Below the pieces are notes generated by a model, which made no database searches, was not told the DNA's origin, and was given only the letters and a program-made list of their open reading frames with translations. From an uncultured Burkholderiales bacterium (GTDB lineage: Bacteria > Pseudomonadota > Gammaproteobacteria > Burkholderiales > Burkholderiaceae_C): DNA of 11,206 bases. The position numbers and the translations under genes were made by a program. The DNA lies in assembly GCA_903856875.1 (NCBI GenBank), contig CAIODE010000018.1:1-11206 (forward strand), given 5' to 3'. This document shows, piece after piece, positions 1-6,456 of the stretch. How positions within the stretch are numbered: the first letter of the stretch is position 1; every line of letters starts with the position of its first letter.

Positions 1-403
1 GTGTGTGGCTGGGTTTGCCATGTTCCCAATCTATTTTGCTTTTGGGGCGGTTGGGCCAATCGATCAGCAAGGGCATTTGAATGTCTTGCCACGCATCGGT
101 ACTGCTGTCCTTGGCACTTTGCAAAATACCATCTACGACGGCTTCATATGTTTTGTGAACCTCTCTCTGTGCAAAGGCTTGACTCAAACTGCGTTGCACT
201 TGAGGGCCTCTGGCAATCACCACCAAGCCCGAAGTGGCCATGTCCAAGCGGTGCACGGTGAGCGCATCGTGCCATTCACTTTGTGCTCTGACAATGAGGC
301 AGTCTTGTTTGTCTTCGCCGCGGCCTGGCACACTCAACAAACCCGAGGGTTTATTCAGAACCACCAGGTGATCGTCTAGGTAAACCAGATCCAAGGCGGA
401 CAT
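1..403 (-). CDS. rluA: RluA-type 23S rRNA/tRNA pseudouridine synthase, partial (C-terminus outside window)
   Basis: The product isomerises uridine to pseudouridine in RNA; the E. coli RluA archetype acts on 23S rRNA and on tRNA position 32. About 134 residues are visible. The N-terminus carries the NKPSGLLSVPGR stretch. The family catalytic motif HRLDMATSG lies near residues 51-59, with Asp54 as the expected nucleophile. Near the cut end the LIDWPNRPKS and GKPSHT segments match RluA better than RluB, RluC or RluD. E. coli RluA is about 219 residues, so roughly 80 are lost off the window edge. I chose the ATG at 403 because AGGG at 413-416 lies 9 bases upstream. An in-frame ATG at 409 is only 3 bases from that site and would add two residues. 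The gene diverges from the acetyltransferase gene. Family assignment is strong; exact substrate is inferred. Confidence 0.9.
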   Translation of the reverse strand, partial: MSALDLVYLDDHLVVLNKPSGLLSVPGRGEDKQDCLIVRAQSEWHDALTVHRLDMATSGLVVIARGPQVQRSLSQAFAQREVHKTYEAVVDGILQSAKDSSTDAWQDIQMPLLIDWPNRPKSKIDWEHGKPSHT

Positions 404-670
404 GGTCATTGGCCCTGCAAAGCAAGACAGCGCCACTGCGTTTTGAGGTGTGTCAGTGCAGTTCGATTGGACGCCAACATTTTGACACCCAAGCTCACAA
501 AACTTTCTGTGCTTTGTGAAAGCTTTGAAATGTGAGTTAAAAAAGAGTCGAAAAACATGTTTAAAAGATACCCAAAAGGAAAGCTTTTTAGGGCCTGATT
601 CAGCATAAAAGTCAGAAGTTTCCAAGTTCAGGCGACAATCTAGGGTTTTGAGACTCTAACATTGACCGAT
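404..670. other. AT-rich divergent intergenic region
   Basis: This gap separates divergent rluA and the acetyltransferase gene and must hold at least one promoter. It is visibly richer in A and T than the flanking genes. TTGACA at 482-487 matches a -35 box perfectly on the plus strand, but the hexamer 17 bases on (TTCTGT) is a poor -10, so I do not call a promoter. The main structure is an inverted repeat at 491-525. A 66-codon reading frame on the minus strand (606-406) crosses the gap. It has no visible ribosome binding site and no recognisable similarity, and is probably chance. Confidence 0.5.
491..525. repeat. Bulged inverted repeat between rluA and the acetyltransferase gene
   Basis: The left arm AAGCTCACAAA (491-501) pairs with the right arm TTTGTGAAAGCTT (513-525), leaving a two-base bulge and an 11-base loop. 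The perfect core is TCACAAA/TTTGTGA. A third related half-site, TGTGAG, sits at 531-536. No T-run follows directly, so it does not look like an intrinsic terminator. It could be a regulator site or an RNA hairpin in one of the leaders. The spacing does not fit the TGTGA-N6-TCACA pattern of CRP. Confidence 0.35.
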
Positions 671-1189
671 ATGTCCGATTTTGAAGTTCGATTTGCGACC
701 AAGAAAGAAGCCGCTGATGTGGCGCAATTACACCTGCTTGCCAGCCGCGCAGCTTATGCGGGCCAAGTGCCCGAAGCGCATTGGGATGCTACCCCCATGG
801 CCAAGCGCGTGTCTTACTGGAAAGAGGCCATTGAATATGGTGAGCCCCAAGTGTTGGTGGCACTGGAAGGTGACAGCGTTGTGGGTTTTGTAGGCTATGA
901 CCGCTCTCGCGACCCCAAATCAAAAAACACCATGGGTGAAATTTGGGCTATTTATGCTGACCCCGATCGATTGGGCGAAGGTGTTGGCTTGGCTTTGTGG
1001 GATGCTGCTCGCGAAGGTTTGCTTGAAGAAGATTGCACCGATGTGACCATTTGGGTTCCTTTGCTAAACGAACGCACCGTGCGTTTTCATGAACTGGCAG
1101 GCTTCAAGCGTGAAATGAATACGGCGCGCACTGTGCCTATTGGTACTGTCAAAGTGGAAGAAGTTCGAATGAAGCGTTCCTTGGCTTAA
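671..1189 (+). CDS. GNAT-family N-acetyltransferase
   Basis: A 172-residue single-domain acetyltransferase of the GCN5-related superfamily, which moves an acetyl group from acetyl-CoA to an amine or protein N-terminus. The fold runs in the usual order: N-terminal helices with an ASRAAYA segment, beta strands around VLVALEGDSVVGFVGY (61-76), the acetyl-CoA pyrophosphate loop GEGVG at 102-106 after EIWAIYADP, and a C-terminal NERTVRFHELAGF segment (133-145) typical of the last helix and strand. The substrate cannot be read from sequence. I chose the ATG at 671; an in-frame TTG at 662 has a weak GAG (650-652) at better spacing and would add three residues. Only 13 bases separate its stop from dusC, so the two are probably co-transcribed. 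A direct functional link to tRNA modification is not shown. Confidence 0.85.
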   Translation: MSDFEVRFATKKEAADVAQLHLLASRAAYAGQVPEAHWDATPMAKRVSYWKEAIEYGEPQVLVALEGDSVVGFVGYDRSRDPKSKNTMGEIWAIYADPDRLGEGVGLALWDAAREGLLEEDCTDVTIWVPLLNERTVRFHELAGFKREMNTARTVPIGTVKVEEVRMKRSLA

Positions 1190-1202
1190 AACATTGGCTT
1201 AG

Positions 1203-2213
1203 ATGAAAATTTTGCTGGCCCCCATGGAAGGGCTGTTGGACCACAGCCTGCGTGACACGCTCACTCGTGCGGGCGGCATTGATTTGTGTGTGTCTGAATT
1301 TATTCGAGTGACCGATGCGGTGCTTCCAAAAAGAGCTTTCTACCGGGTGGTGCCAGAGTTATTGAATGAAAGTAAAACGCATGCGGGAGTGCCAGTTAGG
1401 ACGCAATTGTTAGGCTCCGATCCCGAAATTTTGGCAGCCAATGCAGCGCGCTTGGCCAAGCTGAATCCTGCTGGCATTGATTTGAACTTTGGTTGTCCTG
1501 CCAAAACGGTCAATCGTCATCGAGGGGGTGCGGTGCTTCTTGATGAGCCTGAATTGATTGGTCAAATTGTGTCTGCTGTGCGCCGTGCTGTGCCAAGCAA
1601 TGTGCCTGTATCCGCCAAAATGCGTTTGGGTTTTAACGACGATTTGCGTGCAGAAGATTGCGCCCAAGCCATTGAAGCAGCTGGCGCAGATCAGTTGGTG
1701 GTACACGCCCGCACCAAGGCGCATGGCTACCGACCGCCTGCTTATTGGGATCGCATTGCCGACCTTCGTCGGAGTGTGAAATTACCGATGGTGGCCAATG
1801 GGGAAATTTGGACTGTGGCCGACGCCCTTCGTTGCCGTGAAGTCACTGGCTGCAATGACATCATGATTGGCCGCGGCATGGTGAACAATCCTGGGCTTGC
1901 ATTGGAAATTAAATTTCACGATGCTCAGGCGCAAGGCATGTCATTGGCAGACATGCCACAGAAATTTTCTTGGCAACAGTTGTGGCCCTTGCTCAGTGTT
2001 TTTTGGAAGCGCATGAGTTTGCATGTGGCGCCGCGCCATCGTTCTGGGCGCTTGAAACAATGGCTCAATTATTTGCGTCGGCATTACCCTGAGGCACAGC
2101 AAGCATTTGACACGCTGAGGCTGGTGCAAGACCCTAAGGTGTTGGAGGCTTGGTTGTCGCAGCCTCTTGCAAAATTTGAGCGGCAGCCTCAAGTTGAAGC
2201 GCTTGCAAACTAG
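1203..2213 (+). CDS. dusC: tRNA-dihydrouridine synthase, DusC type
   Basis: An FMN-dependent enzyme that reduces a uridine in the tRNA D-loop to dihydrouridine using NADPH; E. coli DusC modifies U16. The 336 residues form a TIM barrel opening with LLAPMEGLLD. The catalytic cysteine is Cys98 in LNFGCPAKTVN, followed by the RGGAVLL loop. FMN/phosphate-binding segments follow: VVHARTKAHGY, VANGEIW and MIGRG. The C-terminal helical part carries RLKQWLNYLRRHYPEA, matching the DusC RIKQWLSYLRKEY region. The early FIRVTDAVLPK segment also fits DusC rather than DusA or DusB. No clear Shine-Dalgarno precedes the ATG, consistent with reading from the upstream acetyltransferase message. The last 80 bases overlap, antisense, the end of the converging Hpt-like gene. 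Family and subfamily are well supported; U16 specificity is by homology. Confidence 0.93.
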   Translation: MKILLAPMEGLLDHSLRDTLTRAGGIDLCVSEFIRVTDAVLPKRAFYRVVPELLNESKTHAGVPVRTQLLGSDPEILAANAARLAKLNPAGIDLNFGCPAKTVNRHRGGAVLLDEPELIGQIVSAVRRAVPSNVPVSAKMRLGFNDDLRAEDCAQAIEAAGADQLVVHARTKAHGYRPPAYWDRIADLRRSVKLPMVANGEIWTVADALRCREVTGCNDIMIGRGMVNNPGLALEIKFHDAQAQGMSLADMPQKFSWQQLWPLLSVFWKRMSLHVAPRHRSGRLKQWLNYLRRHYPEAQQAFDTLRLVQDPKVLEAWLSQPLAKFERQPQVEALAN

Positions 2214-2520
2214 CTTGTAAAAGTTCACTGGCAGAGAGTGCCGTGGCTTGTTCTTGGTTTGAATTAATTTGTTTGCACAAGCCTTCAGTGCGTGCAATTT
2301 CAGCCACCAGTTCGTCTTGGCAAAACACGGGCGCAAAGCCCTTCAGTTGATGCCATATTTTTTGCAACACTTCGAAGTTCCGATTTTGAATTGCGTTGGC
2401 AATGACAGGGTCGTCAGTGAGCAGCGTGGTATTGAGCGTGCCCAACAGATGGTGAGCGCTGTATGCATCTCCCAGATACCCAATGGCTTTCTCCATGGAC
2501 AAAAAGCGATGTGCTGACAT
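2134..2520 (-). CDS. Small Hpt-like (histidine phosphotransfer-like) protein
   Basis: A 128-residue, mostly helical, soluble-looking protein. Residues 55-63 read IWHQLKGFA, matching the HxLKG motif around the phosphorylated histidine of Hpt domains, with His57 as candidate. The flanking sequence (DPVIANAIQNRN before, ELVAEIARTEGLCKQI after) fits a helical bundle. Hpt domains relay phosphate between response-regulator receivers, but no kinase or receiver gene is visible here, so function is open. It starts 3 bases after the Nudix stop (TAA, AGC, ATG), implying co-transcription and translational coupling, which supports its being real. The Ala/Gln/Leu-rich tail is encoded by sequence that also encodes the end of dusC on the other strand. 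The Hpt call rests on one motif plus helix character and could be coincidental; the gene itself is fairly likely. Confidence 0.68.
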   Translation of the reverse strand: MSAHRFLSMEKAIGYLGDAYSAHHLLGTLNTTLLTDDPVIANAIQNRNFEVLQKIWHQLKGFAPVFCQDELVAEIARTEGLCKQINSNQEQATALSASELLQASLQALQLEAAAQILQEAATTKPPTP

Positions 2521-2523
2521 GCT

Positions 2524-3309
2524 TTACAACTTGCCTAGAAGGAAGGCGGCCAAACCGCCTTCTGGCTCAAAGCGCTTGTTTCTGAAGTGCAGTCTTGTGG
2601 GCCCGGGAAGTGCTCTTTGACTGATTGGATGGCGCGAGTCACCTGGGTAGCAAATGACCCGCATACCTTCTACATCAAATGGTTCAGGTTGAATGACTGG
2701 GGGTGTGCGTTGCGCTGCATCAGAGAGTGCTTGTTCAACCGTTTGAAACAGGCTTAAGTGGGACAAGCTCATAATTTGCGGCGGCGCCAACAGAATTTCA
2801 CCCGCCCAATATTGCACCAGCGCTTGTCTGGGTGTTGTCCACAAGACCTCAGTGGTTTCGTGATTGTCCTGAACAGCAGTTTGTAAGGCGGGTGCTCTTG
2901 CCAAAAAGAAGCGGGTGTCAAAACGTTTTGACATCACGGAGGGCATGCGCGGTGTGATCCAACGCGACCAAGGTCGCAAGTCAGCGCACGTTAATTGCAA
3001 GCCGCACTCTTCCTCTACTTCACGCAAAGCGGCTACAAATAAACTTGCAGCATGTTCAGGCGCAATGTCTGGCTCGCCGAGTTGCGCATGTAACTCTGAA
3101 ATTTGTTGGTCCAAGCTACCCAATGCGCTAGGACTGGCATCAGCCTCATCTCGCTTTCCTCCCGGAAAAACAAAGGCTCCGCCCAAGTCCTTGGAGTCGG
3201 TATGGCGTTTGAGCAACAAAACTTCCAAGCCAGACGAGCCCTCGCGCAGCATCAAAACGGTGGCGGCATCACGCGGTGGAGTGTCAACGATGTGAGAGGT
3301 GATTTCCAT
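2524..3309 (-). CDS. Nudix hydrolase with split Nudix box (NUDT19/RP2-like)
   Basis: A 261-residue Nudix-superfamily hydrolase; these cleave nucleoside diphosphates linked to another moiety. The Nudix box is interrupted. Its first half, GGKRDEAD, lies at 50-57 after AFVFP, and its second half, REVEEECG, at 96-103. About 38 residues (SLDQQISELHAQL and neighbours) are inserted between them. Split boxes of this kind are known in the NUDT19/RP2 subgroup, whose studied members cleave CoA and acyl-CoA esters. The metal-binding Glu cluster is intact (E97, E99-E101). The N-terminal DAATVLMLREGSSGLEVLLLKR segment is the usual first strand pair. An in-frame stop sits three codons upstream of this ATG, so the start cannot be earlier. 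No clear Shine-Dalgarno is present. The gene is divergent from an MFE2-like dehydrogenase and leads a two-gene unit with the Hpt-like gene. Nudix membership is firm; CoA specificity is inference. Confidence 0.85.
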   Translation of the reverse strand: MEITSHIVDTPPRDAATVLMLREGSSGLEVLLLKRHTDSKDLGGAFVFPGGKRDEADASPSALGSLDQQISELHAQLGEPDIAPEHAASLFVAALREVEEECGLQLTCADLRPWSRWITPRMPSVMSKRFDTRFFLARAPALQTAVQDNHETTEVLWTTPRQALVQYWAGEILLAPPQIMSLSHLSLFQTVEQALSDAAQRTPPVIQPEPFDVEGMRVICYPGDSRHPISQRALPGPTRLHFRNKRFEPEGGLAAFLLGKL

Positions 3310-3359
3310 AGGGACTTAAATTGAGTAACATTGCAAGGCTATCAGATTGAGGAAACCAA
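3310..3359. promoter_or_regulatory. 50-bp divergent gap between Nudix and SDR genes, with SDR ribosome binding site
   Basis: The gap between two divergent start codons is only 50 bp, so promoters for both genes must lie within or overlap it. The plus strand carries GAGGA at 3349-3353, six bases before the SDR ATG, one of the best Shine-Dalgarno sites in the window. The Nudix side has no comparable site. I cannot pick out convincing -35/-10 pairs by eye. Confidence 0.45.
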
Positions 3360-4271
3360 ATGAGCATCGATTTTCAAGGACGTGTCGCCATTGTCACAGG
3401 TGCAGGTGGCGGATTGGGCAAACAACACGCGCTGGCGCTGGCCAAGCGCGGCGCTAAAGTGCTGGTGAATGACCTAGGCGGCAATGTACACGGTGAGGGC
3501 GGTTCGGTCAGTGCTGCCCAAGCGGTTGTCGACGAAATCATCAAGGCGGGTGGAGAGGCGATCGCCAATGGCGCTTCTGTGACCGATTACGAAGCCGTGC
3601 AGGCTATGGTCAAGCAAGCCATGGACAAATGGGGCCGAGTTGACATCTTGGTGAACAACGCTGGCATTTTGCGCGACAAGAGCTTTTCCAAAATGGAAAT
3701 TGCAGACTTTCGCTTGGTCATGGAAGTTCATGTGATGGGCGCTGTTCATTGCAGCAAAGCAGTTTGGCCCATCATGCAGGCTCAAAACTATGGCCGCATT
3801 GTCATGACCACGTCTTCAAGTGGCCTTTACGGCAACTTTGGCCAAGCCAACTATGGCGCCGCCAAAATGGCTTTGGCAGGCATCATGCAAACGCTCTCTA
3901 TTGAGGGCGAAAAATACAATATTCGTGTCAATTCTTTGGCGCCCACTGCGGCAACGCGCATGACCGAAGGTTTGATGCCTGAAGCTGTTTTGAAAGCCCT
4001 AGAGCCACAAGCTGTTGTGCCAGCCATGCTGGTCATGGCTTGTGAAGATGCGCCAAACAGAACCATCATGTGTGCCGGTGCGGGCAGCTTTGAAGTGGCC
4101 AACATCACGCTCACCCAAGGCGTTTATCTGGGTGTGTCAGATGACACACCAGAGCAGTTGTTGGCGGCCATGGCAGAAGTCAAAGATCGGCAAGGTGAAT
4201 TGGTTCCTGGCTCGGGTTCAGGCCAAGGCAGTTTGGAGTTAAGCAAGGCCATGGCGGCCCACAAGGCTTAA
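3360..4271 (+). CDS. Short-chain dehydrogenase, MFE2-like (3-hydroxyacyl-CoA dehydrogenase type)
   Basis: A 303-residue classical short-chain dehydrogenase/reductase. The Rossmann glycine motif TGAGGGLG is at 13-20, and an acidic residue after the second strand (VNDLGG, Asp38) favours NAD. NNAG is at 99-102, the catalytic serine lies in TTSSSG (150-155), and the YxxxK pair is Tyr165/Lys169. NVHGEGGS and the C-terminal portion (APTAATRMTEGLMPEAV, then GAGSFEVANITLTQGVYLG and TPEQLLAAMAEVKD) closely resemble the dehydrogenase unit of human peroxisomal MFE-2 (HSD17B4), which oxidises 3-hydroxyacyl-CoA. The hydratase and SCP2 domains of MFE-2 are absent, and the protein ends with a Gly/Ser-rich linker and a short helix. 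A strong GAGGA site supports this start. Its TAA shares bases with the stop of the converging nuclease gene. SDR membership is certain; an acyl-CoA substrate is likely but inferred. Confidence 0.88.
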   Translation: MSIDFQGRVAIVTGAGGGLGKQHALALAKRGAKVLVNDLGGNVHGEGGSVSAAQAVVDEIIKAGGEAIANGASVTDYEAVQAMVKQAMDKWGRVDILVNNAGILRDKSFSKMEIADFRLVMEVHVMGAVHCSKAVWPIMQAQNYGRIVMTTSSSGLYGNFGQANYGAAKMALAGIMQTLSIEGEKYNIRVNSLAPTAATRMTEGLMPEAVLKALEPQAVVPAMLVMACEDAPNRTIMCAGAGSFEVANITLTQGVYLGVSDDTPEQLLAAMAEVKDRQGELVPGSGSGQGSLELSKAMAAHKA

Positions 4272-5053
4272 CTCAGCGTGAGTACCACTGGCGTGTGATC
4301 GCTGGGCCGCTCGTTTTTGCGAGGCACTTTGTCGATCACGCAGCCTGTGGCAGAAGCTTTCAGTGCATCGGTGATCAAAATGTGATCGATGCGCATACCG
4401 CGGTTTCGCTTGAAACCAAAGTCGCGGTAGTCCCACCAACTGAAGCTTTTTTCGGGTTGCGCAAACAATCTGAAACTGTCGTGCAAACCCAATTGGATCA
4501 GTTCGTTCAGATGCTCGCGCTCTTCGGGTGTGCAGTGAATGGTGCCAGCCAAGCCCACAGGGTCCCAAACGTCTAAGTCATCAAAGGTGATGTTGTAGTC
4601 GCCCATCAGTGCCAGCTTGGGGTGGGCTGACATCTCTTGTTTCACCCACTGGTGCAATGCCGTTAGCCACCGCATTTTGTAAACAAACTTGTCACTGTCT
4701 GGGGCTTGGCCATTTGGAAAGTAGCCACCGATCACACGCACATCGCCGAAAGTGGCTGTGATGACGCGAGACATGTCGTCTTCAAATCCAGGAATGTTTT
4801 TGACGACCTGCGTGCCTTCGCTGCGCGAAATGAGTGCTACGCCGTTGTAGGTTTTTTGACCCAACCATTGCGCGTGGTAACCCGCTTCATTGAAAGCTGT
4901 AAGCGGGAACTTGTCGTCGGTCATTTTGAGTTCTTGCAAAGCAAGCACATCGATGGCTTGTTCGGCACCTAGTGCCTCTTGAGCCTTTAACCAGTCAATG
5001 ACCTGAGGCAACCGCACTGTAAGAGAGTTGACATTCCAAGTAGCAATTTTCAT
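4268..5053 (-). CDS. xthA: Exodeoxyribonuclease III family AP endonuclease
   Basis: A 261-residue member of the exonuclease III/AP endonuclease family, which cuts DNA 5' of abasic sites and degrades 3' ends during base-excision repair with a divalent metal. Expected active-site residues are visible: Asn7 in ATWNVNS, Glu41 in LQELK, Tyr111 in GGYFPNG, Asp152/Asn154 in MGDYNI, Asp223 in RIDHIL, and Asp252/His253 in PSDHTP. SWWDYR (205-210) is also typical. The start at the ATG giving MKIATWNVNS matches the family N-terminus. A GTG six bases upstream would add two residues but overlaps the likely ribosome binding bases (AGG at 5059-5061). It is the third gene of a thyA-folA-xthA run, 16 bases after the folA stop. 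Its TAA overlaps the SDR stop within TTAA at 4268-4271. The paralog (xthA versus exoA-like) is less sure than the family. Confidence 0.93.
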   Translation of the reverse strand: MKIATWNVNSLTVRLPQVIDWLKAQEALGAEQAIDVLALQELKMTDDKFPLTAFNEAGYHAQWLGQKTYNGVALISRSEGTQVVKNIPGFEDDMSRVITATFGDVRVIGGYFPNGQAPDSDKFVYKMRWLTALHQWVKQEMSAHPKLALMGDYNITFDDLDVWDPVGLAGTIHCTPEEREHLNELIQLGLHDSFRLFAQPEKSFSWWDYRDFGFKRNRGMRIDHILITDALKASATGCVIDKVPRKNERPSDHTPVVLTLS

Positions 5054-5069
5054 GAGCACCTATCGAGTT

Positions 5070-5570
5070 TCAAACAGTCCGTTGGTACGTCACAAAACTG
5101 AATTTCAAACCAGACACAGCTGTGTGGGATTCACGAGATGTTTCTTGCCATGGCTCACCCAGCTTGGGAGCGTAGGCATCGCCATCAAAATTTTGATCTA
5201 TTTCTGTAACCACCGCTTCGTCGGCGATGGGTGCTGCTTGCGCGTAAATGTCTGCGCCGCCCATGACCCACAAGTCTTTGCCGTCTGGGCAATGCGCCAG
5301 TGCCAAAGTGAGACCTTCTTCCAAAGAATGCACCACATGTGCACCCTCTGCATGCCAGTTTTTTTGTCGAGTGAGAACCAAATTGGCGCGGCCTGGTAGT
5401 GGCCTGAATTTGGCAGGAATAGAGTCCCAAGTTTTTCGGCCCATGAGCACTGGGCAACCCAGCGTGGTGCGCTTGAAATGTGCCAAGTCTTCAGGCAGGT
5501 GCCAAGGCATTAGATTGTTCAGGCCAATCACGCCATTGGCAGCCTTCGCATAGATGAGTTTTAACTTCAT
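5070..5570 (-). CDS. folA: Dihydrofolate reductase
   Basis: A 166-residue reductase of about the usual bacterial length (E. coli 159). It reduces dihydrofolate to tetrahydrofolate with NADPH and is the target of trimethoprim. Residues 13-28 read GVIG then MPWHLPED, with Asp28 equivalent to catalytic Asp27 of E. coli. FKRTTLGCPVLMGRKTWDSI and LPGRANLVLTR form the cofactor-binding core, and VMGGADIYAQ is the conserved glycine pair and helix near the C-terminus. The ATG at 5570 shares its A with the thyA stop (TAATG). No Shine-Dalgarno is visible, so translation probably depends on re-initiation after thyA. An in-frame upstream extension to 5606 lies inside thyA and lacks family similarity. Pairing with thyA makes sense: ThyA produces the dihydrofolate this enzyme recycles. 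Confidence 0.96.
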   Translation of the reverse strand: MKLKLIYAKAANGVIGLNNLMPWHLPEDLAHFKRTTLGCPVLMGRKTWDSIPAKFRPLPGRANLVLTRQKNWHAEGAHVVHSLEEGLTLALAHCPDGKDLWVMGGADIYAQAAPIADEAVVTEIDQNFDGDAYAPKLGEPWQETSRESHTAVSGLKFSFVTYQRTV

Positions 5571-6403
5571 TAAACAGCTACGGGCGCTTTGATGGCTGCG
5601 TGGCACTCATAGTCCAGCACCTCAAAATCTTCGAATTCATATTCAAATATGGATGCAGGTTTGCGCTTGATGTTCAAAGTAGGGTAGGGATAGGGTGCGC
5701 GGCTAAGTTGCAAGGCGACCTGCTCTTTGTGATTGCTGTAAATATGGCAATCACCACCGGTCCAAATAAAATCGCCCACATCCAAATTGCATTGCTGGGC
5801 CATCATGTGGGTGAGCAAAGCGTAGCTGGCAATGTTGAAGGGCACCCCCAAGAAAATGTCGGCGCTTCTTTGATACAACTGGCAACTGAGTTTGCCTTTG
5901 CCACCTTCTACCAAGGGCGGTGCCACATAAAACTGAAAGAACGCATGGCAAGGCATCAGCGCCATTTTGGAAAGCTCGGCCACGTTCCAAGCACTGACAA
6001 TGATGCGGCGTGAATCGGGGTTGGTTTTGAGGGTGCGAATGACGTCTTCAATTTGATCAATGTGGCCGCCATCGGGTTTGGGCCAACTGCGCCATTGCAC
6101 GCCATACACTGGGCCAAGGTCACCATCTTCGCGCGCCCACTCATCCCAAATAGTGACCCCCCGCTCGCGCAACCAGTTGTTGTTGCTAGAACCTGTCAGG
6201 AACCACAAGAGTTCTTGAATGATGGAGCGCAGGTGTACTTTTTTGGTGGTGACCAGCGGAAAACCTTCGTTCAAATCGAAACGCATTTGATGGCCAAACA
6301 CGCTGGCGGTGCCTGTCCCAGTTCGGTCGGCTTTGAAGACACCATGTTGGTTCACATGGCGCATGAAATCTTCGTACTGTGAGCGAATGGGGCGTGTAGT
6401 CAT
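5570..6403 (-). CDS. thyA: Thymidylate synthase
   Basis: The enzyme methylates dUMP to dTMP using 5,10-methylene-tetrahydrofolate, which leaves as dihydrofolate. At 277 residues it is slightly longer than E. coli ThyA (264). RTGTGT at 27-32 binds phosphate, [15 protein letters not shown] follows, and SRRI (131-134) is the dimer-contributed phosphate loop. The nucleophile is Cys152 in [29 protein letters not shown] and the HIYSNHKEQ segment bind dUMP and folate. The C-terminal motif of E. coli ThyA (ending API) is replaced by IKAPVAV, so the tail extends past it. No Shine-Dalgarno is visible before the ATG. A 53-bp gap separates it from the upstream dehydrogenase gene, making a local promoter possible. 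folA begins on its stop codon. Confidence 0.97.
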   Translation of the reverse strand: MTTRPIRSQYEDFMRHVNQHGVFKADRTGTGTASVFGHQMRFDLNEGFPLVTTKKVHLRSIIQELLWFLTGSSNNNWLRERGVTIWDEWAREDGDLGPVYGVQWRSWPKPDGGHIDQIEDVIRTLKTNPDSRRIIVSAWNVAELSKMALMPCHAFFQFYVAPPLVEGGKGKLSCQLYQRSADIFLGVPFNIASYALLTHMMAQQCNLDVGDFIWTGGDCHIYSNHKEQVALQLSRAPYPYPTLNIKRKPASIFEYEFEDFEVLDYECHAAIKAPVAV

Positions 6404-6456
6404 AGGCGGTTCAAAATGAGTTGTTCGAAGGCTTCGATGGCAATTTGGCTTGAGGC
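6404..6456 (-). other. 53-bp gap upstream of thyA with short inverted repeat and open extension
   Basis: This gap lies between the dehydrogenase stop and the thyA start. TCGAA (6425-6429) and TTCGA (6433-6437) form a 5-bp inverted repeat around GGC. No T-run follows on the transcribed strand, so it is a poor terminator. In the frame of the upstream dehydrogenase the gap stays open past the TAG for 18 codons, ending at a TGA that overlaps the thyA ATG as ATGA. No convincing promoter is visible by eye. Confidence 0.35.

Noticed and set aside
482..510. TTGACA at 482-487 as the -35 box of a sigma-70 promoter for the acetyltransferase gene
   Set aside because: The hexamer at 17-base spacing is TTCTGT, a poor -10, and it overlaps the inverted repeat, so the match is not convincing.
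406..606. A 66-codon minus-strand reading frame whose TGA overlaps the rluA ATG at 409 as ATGA
   Set aside because: It has no ribosome binding site and no recognisable family, sits in AT-rich intergenic DNA, and crosses the inverted repeat. The ATGA overlap also depends on the less likely rluA start.
1410..1724. A 104-codon minus-strand frame inside dusC
   Set aside because: It lies wholly antisense to a well-supported enzyme and has no domain character or start signal.
2269..2517. An 82-codon plus-strand frame opposite the Hpt-like gene
   Set aside because: It has no recognisable motif and no operon context. The minus-strand frame has both a motif and a tight junction with the Nudix gene.
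6425..6437. TCGAA-GGC-TTCGA as an intrinsic terminator after the dehydrogenase gene
   Set aside because: The stem is only 5 bp with a 3-base loop and no T-run follows on the transcribed strand.
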